Shown: positions 1 through 6,672 of the stretch, piece by piece | Layout: each line of letters opens with the position of its first letter | How positions within the stretch are numbered: the first letter of the stretch is position 1 | From: Porticoccus sp965660005 | Lineage (GTDB): Bacteria; Pseudomonadota; Gammaproteobacteria; Pseudomonadales; Porticoccaceae | Length of the DNA: 14,104 nt | Assembly (NCBI RefSeq): GCF_965660005.1 | Contig: NZ_CBFHYF010000043.1 | Location: 1 to 14,104, forward strand | Direction of reading: 5' to 3' | The notes under the pieces: generated by a model | Told to the model about the DNA's origin: nothing | The model's input: the letters and a program-made list of their open reading frames with translations, nothing else | Databases searched by the model: none | Position numbers and translations under genes: made by a program

Positions 1-408
1 CTCTCCCAGAGAATGCCAATACTGAATGGCCATTTTCATGGCCACTTCTATACTGACAGAACCTGAATCCGAGAAAAAAACCTTATCAAGACCGTCTGGA
101 GTAAGATCGACTAATGTTTGTGCAAGCCTGACTGCAGGTTCGTGGGTGATGCCGCCAAACATCACGTGGGACATTTTGCCAGCCTGCTCAATCAGCGCTG
201 AATTGAGGGCAGGGTGGTTGTAGCCATGAATTGTGCACCACCAGGAAGACATGCCATCGATCAGTATTTGTCCATCAGCAAGGAAGAGCCTTACGCCGTC
301 CGCCCTTGTCACAGGGTAGGTCGGTACAGGGTTTGCCAGTGACGAATAGGGGTGCCAGATATGTTCTTTATCTACGGCCAATATTTGGGACACACTCAAT
401 TGTTTCAT
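1..408 (-). CDS. bioA: Adenosylmethionine-8-amino-7-oxononanoate aminotransferase, N-terminal part (cut by window edge)
   Basis: The reverse strand reads open from an ATG at 408 to the window edge, giving 136 residues without a stop. This is the N-terminal third of BioA, the PLP enzyme that converts KAPA to DAPA with S-adenosylmethionine as amino donor in biotin synthesis. Visible family hallmarks are HIWHPYSS (residues 16-23), the substrate-pocket DGMSSWW (51-57), HGYNHP (61-66), SHVMFGGITHEP (80-91) and the PLP-phosphate loop SDSGSVSIEVAMKM (113-126). The PLP-lysine lies beyond the window. No strong Shine-Dalgarno sequence precedes the ATG, but it fits the family N-terminus. The gene diverges from the DUF547 gene. 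Recognition rests on motif recall; I consider it secure. Confidence 0.95.
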   Translation of the reverse strand, partial: MKQLSVSQILAVDKEHIWHPYSSLANPVPTYPVTRADGVRLFLADGQILIDGMSSWWCTIHGYNHPALNSALIEQAGKMSHVMFGGITHEPAVRLAQTLVDLTPDGLDKVFFSDSGSVSIEVAMKMAIQYWHSLGE

Positions 409-439
409 TAAGATGCAATTCACAGATAAACGGGTTCAT

Positions 440-469
440 AGTGTATGATAATGGTGTTGATGGTATCAA
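440..469 (-). promoter_or_regulatory. Candidate bioA promoter
   Basis: On the minus strand TTGATA (464-469) is followed after 18 bases by TACACT (440-445), a sigma70-like pair about 30 bases upstream of the bioA ATG. The left arm of the inverted repeat at 456-492 lies in its spacer. On the plus strand the same stretch offers a TATGATAAT (444-452) that could be a -10 for the DUF547 gene, but I see no good -35 for it. Inferred from hexamers only. Confidence 0.4.
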
Positions 470-492
470 AGCACAATAACAACACCATCAAC
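456..492. repeat. Inverted repeat GTTGATGGT-N19-ACCATCAAC between bioA and the DUF547 gene
   Basis: Two perfect 9-base arms, GTTGATGGT (456-464) and ACCATCAAC (484-492), are separated by 19 bases. The left arm is inside the candidate bioA promoter. The right arm ends just before the ribosome-binding region of the DUF547 gene. The centre-to-centre distance of 28 bases is close to three helical turns, which suits a dimeric DNA-binding protein. It does not match the known BirA operator (TTGTAAACC/GGTTTACAA type). Confidence 0.5.
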
Positions 493-507
493 CGACAGGT
501 AGCCAGA

Positions 508-1326
508 ATGAAGCTTAAGCCCTCAGTTATAGTTCTATCATTGGCCGGCTTATTAGCTGCATCTCAGACAATTGCTGCCCAGCCAGAGCAATCCTGGATG
601 TTCTGGGCAAAAAGCAATGAATATAATCGGGACACGGTAGACCATCGGCAATGGAATCAACTGTTAGGTACCCATGTTGTCAATACGGGGCAGGGGGTAA
701 ATCGTTTCCGCTATGGTTCAGTGGGTAAAACCGAACAGAAGCATCTGTCGGATTACATTGCATCTCTCACAAAAATTGATCCACGCAACTACAGTCGTGC
801 CGAGCAAAAAGCCTATTGGCTAAACCTTTATAACGCATTGACCGTCAAACTCATTGCAGAAAACTATCCCATAAAAAGTATCAAGGATATCGACAACCAA
901 AAGAGTGGGGGTAGTCTCCTGAACAAGCCGCTTATTCAGGTGGCGGATAAACCGGTAAGCCTAAGTGATATTGAAAATCGTATTCTTCGACCTATATGGA
1001 AAGATCATACGATTCACTTCGGTCTGAATTGTGCGGATATGACGTGCCCAGGTTTATTGCCTCAGGCATTTACGGGAAAAAATGTTCAATCCCTGTTGAA
1101 GCAATCAGGTCGTGATTTCATCAACAAACAAAATGGCGTCACTCTGAAAAATGGAAAACTGACAGCAGCGGGTATCTTTAGCCAATATCGTTCTGATTTC
1201 GCCAAGGATGACAAAACAATGCTCAAGGTTTTCGCCCACTATGCAGACGACAGGCTCGCGCTCTATCTACTGGGATTTCAAGGGCAGATCGATTACATCC
1301 ACGACTACAGCCTAAATGGACTATAA
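508..1326 (+). CDS. Secreted DUF547-domain protein
   Basis: 272 residues from the ATG at 508. An upstream in-frame start at 445 is possible, but only the 508 start puts a clean Sec signal peptide at the N-terminus: MKLK, hydrophobic PSVIVLSLAGLLAAS, then likely cleavage after TIAA near residue 24. The product is therefore probably periplasmic. DUF547 hallmarks are visible: KAYWLNLYNALTVKLI (101-116), SLSDIENRILRP (151-162), HFGLNCADMTCPGL (170-183, with Cys175 and Cys180), GIFSQYRSDF (222-231) and the terminal IDYIHDYSLN. The molecular function of this family is not established; the conserved His and Cys pattern suggests an active or metal site, but that is inference. It diverges from bioA and converges on pyrE, so it is probably a single-gene unit. 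AGGT just upstream may act as a weak ribosome-binding site. Confidence 0.88.
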   Translation: MKLKPSVIVLSLAGLLAASQTIAAQPEQSWMFWAKSNEYNRDTVDHRQWNQLLGTHVVNTGQGVNRFRYGSVGKTEQKHLSDYIASLTKIDPRNYSRAEQKAYWLNLYNALTVKLIAENYPIKSIKDIDNQKSGGSLLNKPLIQVADKPVSLSDIENRILRPIWKDHTIHFGLNCADMTCPGLLPQAFTGKNVQSLLKQSGRDFINKQNGVTLKNGKLTAAGIFSQYRSDFAKDDKTMLKVFAHYADDRLALYLLGFQGQIDYIHDYSLNGL

Positions 1327-1327
1327 A

Positions 1328-1361
1328 AATTAAAAAATATTTTTTAATTCAATGAATTAAA
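1328..1361. terminator. AT-only overlapping palindromes between convergent genes, possible bidirectional terminator
   Basis: Two overlapping perfect palindromes fill the 53-base gap between the DUF547 stop and the pyrE stop. The first is 22 bases (1328-1349), AATTAAAAAAT followed by its exact complement. The second is 19 bases (1343-1361), arms TTTAATTCA and TGAATTAAA around a single A. Both contain A and T runs, so either strand ends in U-rich RNA, but the stems have almost no G:C pairs and would be weak. The convergent position suggests a bidirectional terminator. Confidence 0.4.
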
Positions 1362-1379
1362 GAGTTTTATTAATTACTT

Positions 1380-2060
1380 TTATAGCCCGCCATGCGTGTG
1401 AGACCATTCGACGGGTGAATGAAGAAAGGATTCAATTTCGGCAATAGACTTGCTGTCCATGAGATTCTCCGCTTTGCAGACCTCCAGAACGTCCCACCAG
1501 GAAGTTAAGTGGTGTAAATTGATACCAATTTCGCTCAGGTTTTTACGCGTATCCGGAAATATGTCATAAAAAAAGATAACAAATGTGTCGCTAACATCAG
1601 CACCAGCCTCACGGAGGGCTTGGCAAAATTTGATTTTGCTGCCACCGTCTGTGGTTAGATCCTCAACCAGTAGAACTCTCGAACCTTCCTTCAGATCGCC
1701 TTCAATCTGGGCATCGCGGCCAAACCCCTTGGGTTTTTTTCGTACGTATTGCATGGGTAAGGACAAACGCTCCGCGAGCCAGGCGGCAAAAGGAATTCCT
1801 GCTGTTTCACCACCCGCAATACTATCAATAGACTCAAAACCGATATTGCGGAGGATCGTCGAAGCACCGAAATCCATCAGCGTCGATCTGACACGTGGAA
1901 ACGAAATAATTTTCCTGCAGTCAATGTAAACAGGGCTGGTTTTTCCTGATGTTAATTTGAAGGGATCATTTGGGCGAAAGTTGATTGCACCAATTTCAAT
2001 CAGCATTTTTGCGGATAACTGAGCAATCAATTTTGGATCAGGAAAGCTATTGAACGACAT
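1380..2060 (-). CDS. pyrE: Orotate phosphoribosyltransferase, alphaproteobacterial-like type
   Basis: 226 residues; adds ribose-5-phosphate from PRPP to orotate to give OMP in pyrimidine synthesis. The type I PRTase PRPP motif is clear at residues 129-142 (VLLVEDLTTDGGSK), as is the flexible catalytic loop YVRKKPKGFGRDAQIEG (105-121) and AGGETAGIPFA (82-92). The N-terminal segment NFRPNDPFKLTSGKTSPVYIDCRK and the late LHHLTSWWDVL (182-192) resemble PyrE of Alphaproteobacteria as I recall it. The E. coli/Pseudomonas form instead has a FGEFTLKSGR...PYFFNAG N-terminus and is near 213 residues. This points to transfer or an alternative paralogue. The ATG at 2060 has a good AGGTG ribosome-binding site five bases upstream. 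The gene stands alone on the minus strand, with an attenuator-like hairpin in its leader. Confidence 0.93.
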   Translation of the reverse strand: MSFNSFPDPKLIAQLSAKMLIEIGAINFRPNDPFKLTSGKTSPVYIDCRKIISFPRVRSTLMDFGASTILRNIGFESIDSIAGGETAGIPFAAWLAERLSLPMQYVRKKPKGFGRDAQIEGDLKEGSRVLLVEDLTTDGGSKIKFCQALREAGADVSDTFVIFFYDIFPDTRKNLSEIGINLHHLTSWWDVLEVCKAENLMDSKSIAEIESFLHSPVEWSHTHGGL

Positions 2061-2084
2061 TATTGCACCTGTATAAGGTATCGC

Positions 2085-2112
2085 GAGATAGAAAGGGAGC
2101 AGTGGCTCTCAA
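2085..2112 (-). promoter_or_regulatory. Weak candidate pyrE promoter
   Basis: Minus-strand TTGAGA (2107-2112) is followed after 16 bases by TATCTC (2085-2090), about 25 bases from the pyrE ATG. The -10 is poor. If used, it would bypass the upstream hairpin at 2123-2165. I saw no better pair further upstream. Confidence 0.25.
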
Positions 2113-2122
2113 CGGTTAGTCT

Positions 2123-2165
2123 AAAAAACAACCAGCCGAAATTTTGCCAGAACATCAGCCTGGTT
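2123..2165 (-). terminator. Attenuator-like hairpin in the pyrE leader
   Basis: Read on the minus strand, AACCAG (2165-2160) pairs with CTGGTT (2135-2130), closing a 24-base loop. One G and then six T follow (2128-2123). This is a stem plus U-run typical of an intrinsic terminator, about 60 bases before the pyrE start. An alternative pairing, CCAG (2163-2160) with CTGG (2150-2147), would use the same left arm and prevent the terminator, as in an attenuator. The stem is short, so strength is uncertain. pyrE attenuation is known in enterics by a different, translation-coupled arrangement. Confidence 0.4.
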
Positions 2166-2292
2166 TCCATTCAATCACGTCAATTGAGAGTAGGTTGTTA
2201 ACTCGATACTTATGTCAGGGCAGACTCAAGAGTCTATTGAGCAATTTAATTTAACATAATATACATTATGCGCATATATAAAATAGCCGAAA
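2166..2292. other. AT-rich intergenic stretch upstream of pyrE
   Basis: No gene is seen here. The stretch lies between the pyrE leader hairpin and the terminator after the orphan frame. It holds a palindrome AGACTC-AA-GAGTCT (2222-2235) and a CATAAT-ATAC-ATTATG inverted repeat (2255-2270) followed by TGCGCA. Several TA-rich -10-like words are present but without a convincing -35 on either strand. It may contain the upstream promoter of pyrE. Confidence 0.4.
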
Positions 2293-2311
2293 AGGCCGGA
2301 AAGCCAGGCCT
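2293..2311 (-). terminator. Intrinsic terminator-like hairpin after the gor end of the operon
   Basis: On the minus strand AGGCC (2311-2307) and GGCCT (2297-2293) form a five-pair GC stem with a nine-base loop, followed by TTT, CGGC and then ATTTTAT. It overlaps the TAG stop of the short frame at 2310-2312. It sits exactly where the long minus-strand operon should end. The U-run is interrupted, so efficiency is uncertain. Confidence 0.5.
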
Positions 2312-2534
2312 AGAGCGCCAATGCCGGTTTGTGCAGTGAAATCAGCCCTGCCACATTGGCAGTCTGTGCCGGTTCGACGATGGAAACGTCTTTAACGCCG
2401 AACAAAGGCATAACCAGGTGTTGCGGTTGCCACCAGTGACGCCAGGACAACTCGTTAAAGTAAAGCCGGCCAGCACGGATCTCCCAGTTCTTCCAACCCA
2501 GGTGATCGAGGTGGCCACATTGGGAGAGAATCAA
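2310..2534 (-). pseudogene. Unrecognised Trp-rich reading frame after gor, possible gene remnant
   Basis: From a TTG at 2534 the minus strand codes 74 residues, and the same frame stays open upstream to an in-frame TAG at 2574-2576, adding CWQAERAPRWATR. The sequence looks protein-like: GWKNWEIRAGRLYFNELSWR, then HWWQPQHLVMPLFG and a hydrophobic tail. It has many Trp residues, sensible codons and a stop followed directly by a terminator-like hairpin. However, there is no ATG or GTG at the front, no ribosome-binding site before the TTG, and only about 50 bases separate it from the gor stop. This fits either a small gene with a non-standard start, read through from gor, or the C-terminal remnant of a larger gene whose 5' part was deleted. 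I do not recognise the family. Confidence 0.35.
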
Positions 2535-2587
2535 ACGTGTAGCCCAGCGCGGTGCCCTCTCAGCCTGCCAACACTATCAGGTGTGAG

Positions 2588-3943
2588 CTATGTTGATTCA
2601 CGCATGGTCACGAATTCTTCAGCCGCCGTAGGATGAATTCCGATAGTGGCATCGAAATCCGCCTTGGTAACACCCATTTTTACTGCAATGGCGAATCCCT
2701 GTATGATCTCACCAGCACCCTCACCAACCATGTGGCAACCAACAACTTTGTCGGTATCATTTACGACGATCAGTTTCATGAAGACTTTTCCGTCTCCGCC
2801 ACCCAGAGTCTCTTTCATCGCTCTGAATTTGCTGCGATAGATACGCAGGTTTTCGCCATATTGTTGCCTAGCCAGCTCCTCGGTTAATCCAACAGATGCC
2901 GTATTCGGTTGGCTAAACACCGCTGTGGGAATATTTGTATAGTCAATCGTTGTGGGTACACCGGTGACCAGTGTTTTGGTCAGCGCCATCCCTTCATTAA
3001 TTGCGACGGGTGTTAGCTCAACTCGACCGATTACGTCACCGATAGCATAAATGGATGGCTCTGCTGTTTGAAAATAGTCGTCTACGATAATCGCGCCATT
3101 CGACTGGGTTTCTACCACGGTATTTTCTAAGCCAAGGTTATCGATATTGGGGCGACGACCCGTCGCATACATGATTAATCCAGCTTCAATGCTGCCACCG
3201 TTATTTAGTCGTGCCGTGAATAGACCATCACTCACCGCCTCTATTTTCTCGATATCAGTTGAGAAATATAATTTAATACCTTGTTTTTCAACTTCTTCCT
3301 TTAGTATTTTACGTATATCCAGATCGAAACCGCGAAGAAACAGATCACCGCGATAGAGCAAATGAGTTTCAACCCCGAGCCCGTTAAATATGCCGGCAAA
3401 TTCAATGGCGATATACCCGCCACCAACAATTACAATGCGATCCGGGAGATTATCCAGATAAAAAGCCTCGTTGGACGTGATGGCATACTCTCTACCGGGA
3501 AATTCTGGCACGAAGGGTGTGCCGCCGGTGGCAATCAATATTTTTTTACATTGATAAATCTGGCCATTTACCTCAACACTATTTGGGTCGAGTATTTTTG
3601 CCCAACCCTCTACCAGTTCGACACCGGCTTTCTCAAGCAAATTGCCATAGATATCGTTCAGCCGCTGAATCTCACGATTTTTATTGTCCCGAAGCGTTGG
3701 CCAGTCAAAATTTGATTCGCCTACATTCCAGCCGAACCCTTTGGCAGCTCGAAACTCTTCACGGAAAGATGATGCATATACAAAAAGTTTTTTCGGAACA
3801 CAGCCAACATTGACGCAGGTACCACCCAGGTACTGGGATTCAGCAACCATGACCCGCAACCCTTGCTGGGCACACATCCGCGCAGTCCTTACTCCACCAG
3901 AACCAGCACCAATTACAAACAGGTCAACATCATGGTCAGCCAT
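2588..3943 (-). CDS. gor: Glutathione-disulfide reductase
   Basis: 451 residues, the usual length. The FAD/NADPH flavoenzyme reduces GSSG to GSH in the cytosol. FAD-binding GAGSGG lies at 12-17. The redox-active disulfide Cys43/Cys48 sits in GGTCVNVGCVPKK (40-52). The NADPH Rossmann motif GGGYIAIE (174-181) is followed by Arg198 and Arg204 in YRGDLFLR, the pair that selects NADPH over NADH. The second FAD contact is IGDV (301-304). The active-site His437 and Glu442 stand in HPTAAEEFVTMR near the C-terminus. Lipoamide and mercuric reductases are excluded by this combination. The ATG follows a strong GAGGAG ribosome-binding site. The gene starts 21 bases after the cysG stop and appears to be the last intact gene of the operon. 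Placement after cysG links siroheme-dependent sulfur assimilation with thiol reduction. Confidence 0.96.
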   Translation of the reverse strand: MADHDVDLFVIGAGSGGVRTARMCAQQGLRVMVAESQYLGGTCVNVGCVPKKLFVYASSFREEFRAAKGFGWNVGESNFDWPTLRDNKNREIQRLNDIYGNLLEKAGVELVEGWAKILDPNSVEVNGQIYQCKKILIATGGTPFVPEFPGREYAITSNEAFYLDNLPDRIVIVGGGYIAIEFAGIFNGLGVETHLLYRGDLFLRGFDLDIRKILKEEVEKQGIKLYFSTDIEKIEAVSDGLFTARLNNGGSIEAGLIMYATGRRPNIDNLGLENTVVETQSNGAIIVDDYFQTAEPSIYAIGDVIGRVELTPVAINEGMALTKTLVTGVPTTIDYTNIPTAVFSQPNTASVGLTEELARQQYGENLRIYRSKFRAMKETLGGGDGKVFMKLIVVNDTDKVVGCHMVGEGAGEIIQGFAIAVKMGVTKADFDATIGIHPTAAEEFVTMREST

Positions 3944-3964
3944 GATTTCTCCTCATTTTCGGAT

Positions 3965-5344
3965 TCATTGTTTAAACCAGGACAGCTTCTCATGAAGTTT
4001 GACCACATCACCCACAATGATCAAGGTGGGGGCCTTGGCATTGGCGTCGCGAACCATCTCTGGCAAGGTTTTTAAGTCTCCAACAAATACCCGCTGGTTG
4101 ACAGTTGTCCCCTTTTCTATCAAAGCTGCCGGGGTTTCGGGCGCTTTTCCGTGTCGAATCAATTCCCGGCAAATACTCTCCAGTCCACTGAGCCCCATAT
4201 AAAACACCAGGGTCTGATTGGGTGAAACAAGATCCTGCCAGTTCAGGTCCAGAGAGTTTTCCTTCAGGTGACCCGTTATAAAACGAACTGATTGAGCGAA
4301 GTCCCTGTGTGTCAGGGGCATTCCTGCATAGCTGGCGCAACCTGAAGCCGCCGTGATACCCGGCACCACCTGAAAAGGGATCCCTTGCTCCGCAAGATGT
4401 GAGATCTCCTCGCCACCCCGGCCAAAAATGAAGGGGTCACCTCCTTTTAGCCGTAGGACACGCTTGCCCTGTAGAGCGAACTCAGCAAGCTTTTCATTGA
4501 TATTGTCCTGAGTGACCGGATGGTCTCCGGCCGTTTTTCCCACATAAATCAATACTGCATCTCGGCGCACCAGTGCCAGCACTTCCTTTGAAACCAATCG
4601 ATCGTAAAGGACGATGTCTGCCTTCTGCATCAAACGCAGAGCACGGAATGTGAGCAGATCGGGATCTCCCGGCCCACCGCCCACAAGATACACCTCTCCG
4701 AGCTTGTTCGAGGTCGGGTTAGACAGTTTTTGCTGGATGCGGCTTTCTGCCTCACTTATTTTTTCTGCATACACCAATTCGGCAATGTCACCATCAAAAA
4801 CATCCTCCCAAAAAGCCTTCCGGGAAATACCGTCAGCTATCTTGTGCTTCACCTGCTCACGGTATTTCCCCGCCAGTGCAGCAAGTTTGCCATAAGCGGC
4901 AGGCATGGAGGATTCGAGCCTGGTGCGCAACATTCTTGCCAGCACTGGTGCCGTGCCGGCACTGCTGATAGCGATCTGTATTGGGGATCGATCGACGATA
5001 GAGGGAAAAATAACGCTACACAGTTCGGGACTATCTACCACATTGACAGCTATATTACTCGCCTGGGCCAGCTCCGAAACACGCCTGTTAACAGCTGTAT
5101 CATTAGTAGCCGCAATAACAAGAACTGCCCCGTTGAGATCGCTATCTTCAAACTTGCGACAAGTCAATGTCAGGGGCTGTTCCGGAGCCAGATTTCGTAT
5201 CGACGGGCTAATTTCGGGCGCAATCACCTCAATAGCGGCACCAGCAGCAATTAACTGGCGCAGTTTTCGCAGGGCGATTTCGCCGCCGCCCACCATGACG
5301 CAGCGCCTACCACGCAAATCATGAAACAGCGGTAGAAAATTCAT
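3965..5344 (-). CDS. cysG: Siroheme synthase, fused dehydrogenase/ferrochelatase and uroporphyrinogen-III methyltransferase
   Basis: 459 residues, the full fused CysG. The N-terminal half (1 to about 205) is the precorrin-2 dehydrogenase/sirohydrochlorin ferrochelatase. It has NAD-binding MVGGGEIALRK (17-27), catalytic Asp104 in NVVD and the Ser128 of ISSAGTAPVLAR (126-137), the residue phosphorylated in Salmonella CysG. The C-terminal half (about 217-459) is the SAM-dependent uroporphyrinogen-III methyltransferase. It has VYLVGGGPGDPDLLT (218-232), Asp248 in LYDRLVS, GGDPFIFGRGGEE (301-313), VVPGITAASG (327-336) and FYMG with Met383. The product, siroheme, is the cofactor of sulfite and nitrite reductases. 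It starts 27 bases after serS, across a hairpin on the serS stop, with only a weak ribosome-binding site. gor follows directly. Confidence 0.97.
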   Translation of the reverse strand: MNFLPLFHDLRGRRCVMVGGGEIALRKLRQLIAAGAAIEVIAPEISPSIRNLAPEQPLTLTCRKFEDSDLNGAVLVIAATNDTAVNRRVSELAQASNIAVNVVDSPELCSVIFPSIVDRSPIQIAISSAGTAPVLARMLRTRLESSMPAAYGKLAALAGKYREQVKHKIADGISRKAFWEDVFDGDIAELVYAEKISEAESRIQQKLSNPTSNKLGEVYLVGGGPGDPDLLTFRALRLMQKADIVLYDRLVSKEVLALVRRDAVLIYVGKTAGDHPVTQDNINEKLAEFALQGKRVLRLKGGDPFIFGRGGEEISHLAEQGIPFQVVPGITAASGCASYAGMPLTHRDFAQSVRFITGHLKENSLDLNWQDLVSPNQTLVFYMGLSGLESICRELIRHGKAPETPAALIEKGTTVNQRVFVGDLKTLPEMVRDANAKAPTLIIVGDVVKLHEKLSWFKQ

Positions 5345-5366
5345 AGTTTATTCTTGGCCGATGGCA

Positions 5367-5390
5367 TCAAATCAGCCAATGCTGATTTGA
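5367..5390 (-). promoter_or_regulatory. Perfect 10-bp hairpin covering the serS stop codon
   Basis: TCAAATCAGC (5367-5376) and GCTGATTTGA (5381-5390) are exact complements around a four-base loop. On the minus-strand transcript the stem covers the last serS codons and its TGA, and ends about 22 bases before the cysG ATG. No T-run follows, so it is not a normal terminator. It may be an RNA processing or stabilising element, or control serS-cysG coupling. Confidence 0.5.
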
Positions 5391-6658
5391 CCACCCATGT
5401 AGGATTGCAGCACCATCGGAACAGCAATGGTGCCGTCGGACTGCTGATAGTTTTCCATCACGGCCAGCAGCGTGCGGCCTACTGCCAGTGCAGATCCATT
5501 CAAGGTGTGCAGTAATTCCGGTTTGCCAGTGTCTGGATTGCGCCAGCGGGCCTGCATACGCCGGGCCTGAAAATCGCGGAAGTTGCTACAGGAAGATATT
5601 TCCCGATAACGCTGCTGGGATGGCAACCACACCTCAATGTCATAAGTGCGAGCAGCAGAAAATCCCAGATCACCTCCACAAAGGATAATGGTTCGATGCG
5701 GCAGTTCCAGTTTTTGCAGCACAACCTCTGCGTGCTGGGTGAGCTGCTCCAGTGTTTCCGTGGATTTTTCCGGGTGAACAAACTGGACCAGCTCTACTTT
5801 TTCAAATTGATGCTGACGTATCATACCGCGCGTATCCTTGCCATAGCTGCCCGCTTCACTGCGGAAACAGGGACTGTGGCAGGCAAACTTTACCGGTAGT
5901 TGAGATACATCCAGAATAGCGTCACGAAAGATATTGGTCACGGGAACTTCGGCTGTCGGGATCAGATAAAAATCGCGATCATCGGTTAGCTTGAAGAGAT
6001 CTTCCTCAAATTTCGGCAATTGTCCTGTACCAAATAATGACTCACTGTTGACAATGTACGGCACGTTGATTTCCTGGTAACCATGCCCGAGTGTGTGAGT
6101 GTCCAGCATGAACTGGATAAGTGCACGGTGTAACCGGGCGATATCACCTCGCATAACAGCAAAGCGCGAACCGGTAATCTTGGTGGCTGTTGCAAAATCG
6201 AGCAGGCCACAACGCTCCCCAAGGTCCACATGGTCCCTCACCTCAAAGTCAAAGGTTCTTGGTTGGCCCCAGCGGCGAACCTCTACATTGTCTTCTTCTG
6301 ACTTGCCGGGGGGGACTTCCTTGTCCGGGATATTGGGCACATTGCGTAAATAATCATCCAGTTGGCACTGGACGGCGTCGAGAGCCTCATCGGCTTTCAG
6401 GGCAGCAATTTTTAACGCCTCACCCTTCTCCTTGAGAGGCGCAATATCTTCGCCGCGAGCCTTGACCTCTGCAATTGCCTTGCCCATGGATTTGGCGTAG
6501 GCATTTCTCTCGGTCTGCAGTGATTGGGCTTTCTCTTGAAGGTTGCGGCGCAATGCTTCAAGTTGATTGATTTTTTCAACATCAAAAGTGAAACCCTTTA
6601 CTGCCAGTGCAGCGGCCACGGTTTCCGAATGGGAACGAACGTATTTTGGATCCAGCAT
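5372..6658 (-). CDS. serS: Seryl-tRNA synthetase
   Basis: 428 residues from the ATG at 6658, close to the 430 of E. coli SerRS. The open frame extends 40 codons further upstream, but that part lies inside crcB in another frame, lacks family sequence and starts with no signal; MLDPKYVRSH is the canonical N-terminus. The N-terminal tRNA-binding antiparallel coiled coil spans about residues 27-105. The class II catalytic core follows. It has TAEVP (235-239), motif 2 FRSEAGSYGKDTRGMIR with HQFEKVE (265-289) and motif 3 with LLHTLNGSALAVGRTLLAVMEN (382-403). The enzyme charges tRNA-Ser and tRNA-Sec. The start is 14 bases after the crcB stop, with an AGGA at a rather long spacing. The 3' end carries the hairpin at 5367-5390. 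Confidence 0.97.
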   Translation of the reverse strand: MLDPKYVRSHSETVAAALAVKGFTFDVEKINQLEALRRNLQEKAQSLQTERNAYAKSMGKAIAEVKARGEDIAPLKEKGEALKIAALKADEALDAVQCQLDDYLRNVPNIPDKEVPPGKSEEDNVEVRRWGQPRTFDFEVRDHVDLGERCGLLDFATATKITGSRFAVMRGDIARLHRALIQFMLDTHTLGHGYQEINVPYIVNSESLFGTGQLPKFEEDLFKLTDDRDFYLIPTAEVPVTNIFRDAILDVSQLPVKFACHSPCFRSEAGSYGKDTRGMIRQHQFEKVELVQFVHPEKSTETLEQLTQHAEVVLQKLELPHRTIILCGGDLGFSAARTYDIEVWLPSQQRYREISSCSNFRDFQARRMQARWRNPDTGKPELLHTLNGSALAVGRTLLAVMENYQQSDGTIAVPMVLQSYMGGQISIG

Positions 6659-6672
6659 GGGAAGGGAAATTC

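Noticed and set aside
231..507. Plus-strand reading frames at 231-479 and the upstream extension of the DUF547 frame from 445
   Set aside because: The first is antisense to bioA. The extension adds residues ahead of a clean signal peptide, so the start at 508 is better.
409..507. BirA operator upstream of bioA
   Set aside because: No TTGTAAACC/GGTTTACAA-like pair; the inverted repeat there has different arms and spacing.
1585..1929. 114-residue plus-strand reading frame
   Set aside because: Antisense shadow of pyrE, with low-complexity Ser/Pro-rich translation.
3362..3715. 117-residue plus-strand reading frame
   Set aside because: It lies wholly antisense within gor, which has full family motifs; the translation resembles no family I know and has no ribosome-binding site.
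5345..5371. Possible intrinsic terminator between serS and cysG
   Set aside because: The stem at 5367-5390 is strong enough, but no T-run follows on the minus strand, so it is reported as a hairpin of unknown role.
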